From Oceanicaulis sp. BBD 1991-10 (GTDB lineage: Bacteria > Pseudomonadota > Alphaproteobacteria > Caulobacterales > Maricaulaceae), in contig LYSW01000026.1 of the NCBI GenBank assembly GCA_001657295.1, positions 2,583 through 39,347 on the forward strand: DNA of 36,765 nt. The letters are read 5' to 3'. The notes below the pieces were generated by a model. It ran no database searches. It was given only the letters and a program-made list of their open reading frames with translations, and was not told the DNA's origin. This document shows, piece by piece, positions 32,227-36,765 of the stretch (within the stretch, counting starts at the first letter, position 1; every line of letters begins with the position of its first letter). The position numbers were made by a program, and so were the translations under genes.

Positions 32227-32976
32227 GTGCGATTTCCCTCCAAGGGTGATTGCCTCGCCTTCCTGAAGGCTCAGGGGCTTGCTCCGGCGACGGTGATCGA
32301 TGTCGGCGTGCACGCAGCCACGCCGGAACTGATCACCGCCTTCCCGGCGGCGCGTCATCTTCTGATCGAACCTGAACCTGCGCATGCGCCGGCGATCGCC
32401 CGGGCGTACGCCGGCGTCGATCACACGCTGCTGCAGTGCGCGGCGTCCGATCAAGACGGCCAGATCCAGATCAGGTCGGTCGCGAAGGGACAGGGCGCGG
32501 CGATCACGCACTCCTATGTCGGCGGATCAAAGGATGTCCCCGAGGCCGGCGGGCGTCAGGTCCGGCAGGCGCGGCTGGATACGCTGATCGCCGAAACCGG
32601 CGCCGTCCCGCCCTATCTGGTCAAGATCGACACCGACGGTCATGAAAAGCAGGTGCTGGCGGGTGCGCCCGATACGCTGGCGCAAAGCGCGTGCGTGATC
32701 GTTGAGGCGACGACCGACACCTTGAGCGACCGGCTGCGCGCCTTGGAGCGGGCGGGCCTTCGCCTCTTCGACATCATTGATCTGGCCTATTATTTCGACA
32801 CCCTGTCCCAGGTCGATCTGGTGTGCGTCAATCCGGCGGTGTTCGACCCGCCAGGCCTGTCGCCCTGGCGGCGCCAGACCTTCGAGCCGCGGCAGTGGCG
32901 TGAATTTGAGCCGCTCAGCGCCCGCGCGGGCCACTATTGGCGGCGTCTGGCCGGGCGGCTGCTGGGGCGGTCATAG
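32227..32976 (+). CDS. FkbM family methyltransferase
   Basis: 249 residues, a SAM-dependent methyltransferase fold. The motif I region is TVIDVGVHAATPELITAFPA, motif II LLIEPEPAHAPAIARAY, and the FkbM middle signature TLIAETGAVPPYLVKIDTDG followed by HEKQVLAGAPDTL. FkbM proteins methylate sugars or other small molecules, often for polysaccharides; the substrate here is unknown. GTG 32227 is the start, with weak upstream signal, eight bases after the tricorn-type protease stop. The C-terminus ends in a basic helix (YWRRLAGRLLGRS). Confidence 0.87.
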   Translation: MRFPSKGDCLAFLKAQGLAPATVIDVGVHAATPELITAFPAARHLLIEPEPAHAPAIARAYAGVDHTLLQCAASDQDGQIQIRSVAKGQGAAITHSYVGGSKDVPEAGGRQVRQARLDTLIAETGAVPPYLVKIDTDGHEKQVLAGAPDTLAQSACVIVEATTDTLSDRLRALERAGLRLFDIIDLAYYFDTLSQVDLVCVNPAVFDPPGLSPWRRQTFEPRQWREFEPLSARAGHYWRRLAGRLLGRS

Positions 32977-33063
32977 GCGGCAACGCCGGCGCTTAACCCT
33001 GTTTGGTCGTGTCATCTTAAGGTGTTTGGGGTAAAGGCTGCGGAAGCCAAGGAGACTTCAGGC

Positions 33064-33372
33064 ATGTCCGCGCCCGTGCTCGATCGTGACCATCTCGCCC
33101 GCTATACGGCTGGAGACGCCGCGCTGGAAGCGGAGTTGTTCGGCCTGTTGTCGAGCCAGATCGACGCCTGCATCGCCCGGCTGAAGACGGCCACGGCGGA
33201 GGCGGGGTGGCGAGACGCCGCCCACACGCTCAAAGGCGCGGCGCGCGGGGTCGGCGCGATGGCGCTGGGCGAAGCCTGCGCCCAAGCCGAAATTCAGCCG
33301 TTGAACGACAATGCGCTTGCGGCCGTTGAAGCGGAAGCCGCGCGCGCCCAGGCCGCCATGAACGCCGCCTAG
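33064..33372 (+). CDS. HPt domain phosphotransfer protein
   Basis: A 102-residue single-domain histidine phosphotransferase. The phospho-accepting residue is His54 in DAAHTLKGAARGVGAMALGE, followed by the helix-rich ACAQAEIQPLND. Such proteins shuttle phosphate between hybrid kinases and response regulators. No kinase or regulator is adjacent, so the partner is unknown. I use ATG 33064, with AAGGAG ten bases upstream; a longer GTG frame from 33022 is not needed. Its stop shares CTAG with the convergent chorismate mutase. Confidence 0.92.
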   Translation: MSAPVLDRDHLARYTAGDAALEAELFGLLSSQIDACIARLKTATAEAGWRDAAHTLKGAARGVGAMALGEACAQAEIQPLNDNALAAVEAEAARAQAAMNAA

Positions 33373-33710
33373 CGGGTCTTGTCCCAGACCTCGAATTCAT
33401 AAGCGATCGAGCGCTCGACCAGTTCGCGCCAGACCGGCTCGGCGATCGCGTCGGTCAATCCGGCGGCCGCGGCGGCGGCCTTGACCTTGGCGACCACGTC
33501 TTCGATCCGCGCCTCGTCCCGCACGACGTCGCGGCTGGGCTTGATGCGGGCGGCCGCCTCCATATAGCCCGCGCGTTCCTTGATCAGCGCCACCAAGGCG
33601 CGGTCGAGCCGGTCCACGCCGTCGCGCACGTCCGCCATGGTCCGGCAGGCGTCAGGCGCGGTGCGGGCGGAAAGATCTTCGAGATCAAAACGGGGGGGCA
33701 AGGCGGTCAT
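33369..33710 (-). CDS. chorismate mutase (AroQ class)
   Basis: A 113-residue all-helical AroQ-type enzyme converting chorismate to prephenate, for phenylalanine and tyrosine synthesis. The usual active-site residues are seen: Arg29 (MADVRDGVDRLDRALVALIK), Lys58 (AARIKPSRDVV) and the C-terminal EPVWRELVERSIAYEF helix. The stretch also resembles isochorismate pyruvate-lyases (PchB), which share this fold, so the reaction is not fully certain. I use the ATG at 33710; a longer frame to 33953 runs into the azoR promoter. The stop overlaps that of the HPt gene. Confidence 0.88.
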   Translation of the reverse strand: MTALPPRFDLEDLSARTAPDACRTMADVRDGVDRLDRALVALIKERAGYMEAAARIKPSRDVVRDEARIEDVVAKVKAAAAAAGLTDAIAEPVWRELVERSIAYEFEVWDKTR

Positions 33711-33919
33711 GACCGGCCTTATAGACGCGCCCGCCGGTCCGCTCAAAGTTTTCAGGCTGCGGCATGCAGCCCGTATCGCCGGGGCTGTCCGATGCTCCGC
33801 ATTAAATTCCCAACGGGAAATAATAAGTGTCCGGAAAGCGGGATTAAGCTTCGCGGGGCCTCGGTGCATACGTTCGCTCGAAAGCGCCGAGGGGCGCGCA
33901 AGCAATTGAGGAGAGGGAC

Positions 33920-34528
33920 ATGGTCCGCATTCTTCGTATCGACGCCAGCGCACGCAGCGAAGGCTCGGTGTCGCGTGATCTGAGCGACCGGCTGGTCAGC
34001 CGGCTGGCCGGCGTTGACGGTGAAGTCACCGTACGCGATCTCGCCGAAAACTCGCCCGGCTTCGTCGACGCCGACTGGGTGGGCGCGAACTTCACCGCTC
34101 CAGACGCGCGCACCGACGCCCAGCGCGACCGGCTCGCGGACTCTGAAGTGCTGGTTCGGGAGTTGGAGACCGCCGATCACATCGTGATCGGGGCGCCGAT
34201 CTATAATTTCTCAGTGCCGGCTGCGCTGAAGGCCTGGATCGACCAGGTCGCGCGGGCGCGCCGCACCTTCATCTACACGGAACAAGGGCCCAAGGGCTTG
34301 CTGGACGGCAAGACCGCCTGGCTGGTCGTCGCCTCCGGCGGCACGCCGGTGGACAGCGAGATCGATTTCGCGACCCCGTATCTGCGCCATGTTCTCGGCT
34401 TTTTGGGAATCAGCGATGTCCGCGTGATCGACGCCGGGCGCTGGGGCTTCCTGTCGGACGCGGAGAAGGCGGCCGTGATCGCTGCGGCGGAAGGCGCGGA
34501 GAAGGCGGCGGCTTTACACGCCGCCTAG
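33920..34528 (+). CDS. azoR: FMN-dependent NADH:quinone oxidoreductase/azoreductase
   Basis: A 202-residue flavodoxin-fold enzyme that uses NADH to reduce quinones and azo compounds by two electrons, limiting oxidative stress. The FMN-phosphate loop is RIDASARSEGSVSRDLSDRL near the N-terminus. GAPIYNFSVPAALKAWIDQV and LVVASGGTP hold the isoalloxazine, as in AzoR. GAGGAGAGG lies just before ATG 33920. A long gap of about 210 bases separates it from the divergent chorismate mutase, with no regulator visible. Confidence 0.94.
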   Translation: MVRILRIDASARSEGSVSRDLSDRLVSRLAGVDGEVTVRDLAENSPGFVDADWVGANFTAPDARTDAQRDRLADSEVLVRELETADHIVIGAPIYNFSVPAALKAWIDQVARARRTFIYTEQGPKGLLDGKTAWLVVASGGTPVDSEIDFATPYLRHVLGFLGISDVRVIDAGRWGFLSDAEKAAVIAAAEGAEKAAALHAA

Positions 34529-34552
34529 CCTCAAGCCGCGACCGGTTCCGGC

Positions 34553-34582
34553 CCGGCCCTTGGCCGGCCGGACCAGGGCCGG
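34553..34582. terminator. strong GC-rich hairpin between convergent genes
   Basis: CCGGCCCTTGG (34553-34563) and CCAGGGCCGG (34573-34582) form a ten-base-pair stem with one bulged T and a 9-base loop that itself contains CCGG. It lies directly between azoR and the stop of the minus-strand gene. No T-run follows on either strand. It probably blocks transcription in both directions. Confidence 0.45.
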
Positions 34583-35371
34583 CTAAAGCGTCAGCCAGCG
34601 ATCGCGCATGCCGAGCTGGCGAAACACCTCCTCCCAATAGCCGCGCAGCACGGTCGCCTGGTCCTGCTCCCAGCCTCGGCGGGGAATGATGTAGACGTCG
34701 ACCGTGACGCCGAGCAGAGCATCGCCATACTCGCGCTCGATCGCCTCTGCGACCTGGCGCGGATCGGGCAGGCGCCCGGCGAGATCGCCGCGCGCACGGC
34801 CATAGACGCTGAAGAGCTGGGAATTCTGCAGCATGTCGGAGACCAGGACGACCTGTCGGCGCGGCGTGTCGATATCGAAATCCGCGGTCACCGCCAGGCG
34901 CGCCAGGGATTCCAGGATCGGGCTGGCCGGGCTTTCCTTAGGCTCGACAAGGTCGGCGAGCGCGGCCTGCAGCGGGCCTTCGAACAGCGCCTGGTAGCGC
35001 GTCTCGACCCGTTGCGGGTTGCGGTAGAGCGGATTGATCTGGTCGCCCCGGCCCGGATTGCACAACGAGAAGCCGTTGGTGTTCACCAGCTCGCCCCGGG
35101 CGTCGAGCTCGAACAGGGTCAGGCGCTCGCCGATCTCCAGGCGGTCGCGGGTCTCCAGCACCAGCTCTTCGATCGCATCGGCCTGCTCAGGCGAATAAAG
35201 ATCGGTCTTGTCGATGACCAGCCCGATATGGGGCGGCGTTTCCCCCGCAAGACACAGCGTGTCGGGATCGAACTCGGCCGGGCGCAGCACCAGGGCGGCG
35301 TAGCTGATCCCCGCAAGAATCGCGAGCACGATCAAGATGTTGAAAACGCCGAGGATATCCTTGCCGCGCAT
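34583..35371 (-). CDS. membrane-anchored VWA-like periplasmic protein, uncharacterised
   Basis: 262 residues. A single N-terminal membrane anchor (about 9-28) is followed by a soluble domain. Its fold pattern suggests a von Willebrand A-like domain with a degenerate metal site: HIGLVIDKTDLYSPEQADAI at about residue 48 where DxSxS would be, ESPASPI at about 146, and RRQVVLVSDMLQNS at about 171. Two cysteines (DTLCLAGE and FSLCNPG) may form a disulfide. I do not recognise a named family. AAAGGGG precedes the ATG at 35371. It lies 69 bases after the membrane-protein gene on the same strand and is likely its partner. Confidence 0.72.
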   Translation of the reverse strand: MRGKDILGVFNILIVLAILAGISYAALVLRPAEFDPDTLCLAGETPPHIGLVIDKTDLYSPEQADAIEELVLETRDRLEIGERLTLFELDARGELVNTNGFSLCNPGRGDQINPLYRNPQRVETRYQALFEGPLQAALADLVEPKESPASPILESLARLAVTADFDIDTPRRQVVLVSDMLQNSQLFSVYGRARGDLAGRLPDPRQVAEAIEREYGDALLGVTVDVYIIPRRGWEQDQATVLRGYWEEVFRQLGMRDRWLTL

Positions 35372-35440
35372 GACCGGTCTGCCCCTTTCTCACGAGCCTG
35401 ACGCGCTCGCTTCACCCCATACGGCCGCGCCGCTGGCCGC

Positions 35441-36481
35441 TTAGGCCCTCGGCGGCGGCTCGGAGGAGTAGACGTCGGATTGCGTGTCGGTTTCAACCGC
35501 GCGCTGGCGGCGGCGGGCCCGGCTGGCCTCCAGCGCCTCTTCGACTTCTTCGGCGAAGACCTCGTCGATTTCGTGCTTAAGGGCGATGGCGCGCTCGCGG
35601 GTCGTGGCGTGATCGCCCGGCGCGATGGCGGTCAGGGCTTCATCCTCGTCGTCAAAGCGCTCGGATGCGCGGGAGGAGGGCAGTTGCTTCAACACCGCGG
35701 CCAGATGGGACGAGGCCGCCACCAGGCGGCGGTGCGCCGCGCCGTAGCCGACCAGGCGGTCATCAAAGGTCGCGCCCTTAAACGCCGCGATCACCGCGAA
35801 CGTCATGCCCAGGATGAAGAGCAGCAGCGCTTCAAGCGTTTCAAACGGCGCCAAGGTGAGCGCGCGGGTCACGGGCGTGAGAATCTCGCCCGTCTGCTCG
35901 ATCCCGCCCTGCGCCAGGATGGCGGCGTTGATGTCGAGCAGATCGCGATAGTGCGCGGCGGAGAAATTCAGGAACAGGATCAGCAGCACCGCCAGCGGCG
36001 TGAATATGCAGGCGGCCGCGAAGGAGAAGGGGCGGTGCGGGTTCTGCAGCATGCGCAGACCCAGAAAGCCGATGATGAAGAAGGAGGCGATGACATTGGT
36101 GAAGGCCACGGTGATCGCCTGAATCCAGCCGCCCAGAAGGCCCAGATCTGAGCCTTTGGAGAAGAAGTAGGCGTTGGCCAGGCCTTCAAACAGCACCAGA
36201 CCGGCCAGGATGGAGAAGGTCATGATGTGGCTGTCGGGATAGGCCGGCGCGCGCATGATCGGCGCCACGCCCTGGGCTTCGCCGAAGCGGCTGCCCCGGG
36301 TGTCCTTGAAATTGATGTAGGCGGTGAACGCAGCCGCCGCGCGCTGATAGGCGTAGGTCAGCCTGTCAGACATCTTCTGCGTGGCTTGATCGAGACGCTC
36401 ATTCACGTCGGCGGCCCCCCGTTGAAGCAGATCCTTGTTAAACTGCGGCCGGCGAATACGCGACTGAAGGGTGTCTGACAT
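35441..36481 (-). CDS. four-helix membrane protein, uncharacterised
   Basis: 346 residues. A cytoplasmic N-terminal region (about 1-85, helical, including NERLDQATQKMSDRLTYAYQ) leads to four membrane helices (about 86-107, 117-141, 152-172, 212-234). A long charged cytoplasmic C-terminal region follows, with a coiled coil-like ALKHEIDEVFAEEVEEALEA at about 300-320. The third helix pair encloses a periplasmic loop of about 40 residues. No family is recognised. I start at ATG 36481 with AAGGGG seven bases upstream; a longer frame from 36574 has no such support. The downstream VWA-like gene shares the strand and probably the transcript. Confidence 0.74.
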   Translation of the reverse strand: MSDTLQSRIRRPQFNKDLLQRGAADVNERLDQATQKMSDRLTYAYQRAAAAFTAYINFKDTRGSRFGEAQGVAPIMRAPAYPDSHIMTFSILAGLVLFEGLANAYFFSKGSDLGLLGGWIQAITVAFTNVIASFFIIGFLGLRMLQNPHRPFSFAAACIFTPLAVLLILFLNFSAAHYRDLLDINAAILAQGGIEQTGEILTPVTRALTLAPFETLEALLLFILGMTFAVIAAFKGATFDDRLVGYGAAHRRLVAASSHLAAVLKQLPSSRASERFDDEDEALTAIAPGDHATTRERAIALKHEIDEVFAEEVEEALEASRARRRQRAVETDTQSDVYSSEPPPRA

Positions 36482-36689
36482 GACGGAGCCCCTTTTGTTA
36501 AATCTCACAACCCCGCTGTTAACTAGGCGCTCAATTGGAGCCGAAATTAGGGCGGCAATTATGGCGGCGATCAAACATTGCCGGCGCCCAATTCCGGCTT
36601 AGACTTTCCTGGCGTTAACCATAGGCGCGGCTTAGGGAATCGAGGCCTTGTCCGCGCCCGGCCGACATCTGAATTCGGGGAAATAAGGC

Positions 36690-36765
36690 ATGTCTGACAC
36701 ATTTTCGCCCACTGGCGCGACGCGGCGTGGAGCCTTGGGATTGCTGGCCGCCGCGGGGGCGGGCG
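36690..36765 (+). CDS. start of a probable Tat-exported protein, cut by window edge
   Basis: ATG 36690 is preceded by GGGGAAATAAGG and opens a frame to the last base. The 25 visible codons read MSDTFSPTGATRRGALGLLA followed by AAGAG. The twin-arginine motif TRRGALGLLAA and a following hydrophobic alanine/glycine run look like a Tat signal peptide. Nothing can be said about the product. It is divergent from the membrane-protein gene across about 208 bases. Confidence 0.5.
   Translation, partial: MSDTFSPTGATRRGALGLLAAAGAG

Noticed and set aside
36482-36689. TTAA-containing sequences near 36512 and 36616 considered as CtrA boxes
   Set aside because: The spacing or second half does not fit TTAA-N7-TTAA (the best has an 8-base spacer to TCAA).
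1-36765. CRISPR arrays, tRNA, rRNA, insertion sequences or integration sites
   Set aside because: No regularly spaced repeats, cloverleaf-like RNA genes, transposase or integrase frames or terminal repeats were seen, and base composition is even apart from short AT-rich promoters.

Overview
The window is strongly GC-rich, densely coded alphaproteobacterial chromosome. Several features point to the Caulobacterales/Maricaulales side of the class (Maricaulis/Oceanicaulis-like): an exact CtrA-type box (TTAA-N7-TTAA), a near-CtrA box containing a GANTC (CcrM) site in front of a DivJ-like histidine kinase, a stand-alone DnaA-domain-IV protein resembling Caulobacter HdaB followed by a DUF6456 protein, a small HPt protein and a DUF1491 protein. 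This placement is inferred from gene content and motifs. No rRNA, tRNA, insertion sequence, CRISPR array or prophage is visible. No gene-free stretch exceeds 300 bases; the longest gaps are about 150-210 bases between divergent genes.

Layout. (1) 1-1691, minus: a chemoreceptor cut by the left edge. (2) 1840-2859: a lone ligase-associated DNA exonuclease (Lhr-Exo type) without its usual helicase, ligase and phosphoesterase partners. (3) 3002-10656: a ten-gene, overlapping, same-strand operon for a multisubunit cation/proton antiporter, in the order MnhE-F-G-(MbhD/E-like)-B-C-D-D-small protein-D. No full-length MrpA is present. The order of the first eight genes matches the ion-translocating half of archaeal membrane-bound hydrogenase, and three separate NuoL/M/N-type subunits are encoded. 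This is the most distinctive locus in the window. (4) 10788-11881: HdaB-like and DUF6456 proteins, convergent with SufE. (5) 12363-13878, minus: two exported proteins of unknown function. (6) 14040-15779: DivJ-like sensor kinase. (7) 15783-18254, minus: a BcsB-like membrane-anchored periplasmic protein and an exported companion, divergent from DUF1491 across the CtrA box.

(8) 18675-20089: an exported NTF2-fold protein divergent from a membrane-bound LytTR regulator. (9) 20218-23519: a small unknown protein, peptide release factor 3 and an MscS channel. (10) 23704-25275: a retinol-saturase/CrtI-like FAD oxidoreductase, convergent with a TetR regulator whose start lies beside a nested palindrome shared with two envelope genes (26029-27303). 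(11) 27374-28810, minus: tenA, a CBU_0592-type membrane protein and a MaoC-like hydratase. (12) 28949-32976: a very large periplasmic tricorn-type S41 protease and an FkbM methyltransferase. (13) 33064-34528: HPt, chorismate mutase and AzoR. (14) 34583-36481, minus: an uncharacterised pair, a four-helix membrane protein and a membrane-anchored VWA-like protein. (15) 36690 to the right edge: the first codons of a probable Tat-exported protein.

The antiporter operon and MscS serve ion and osmotic balance. The HdaB-like, DivJ-like, HPt and CtrA-box elements belong to replication and cell-cycle control. Much of the rest is envelope biology.
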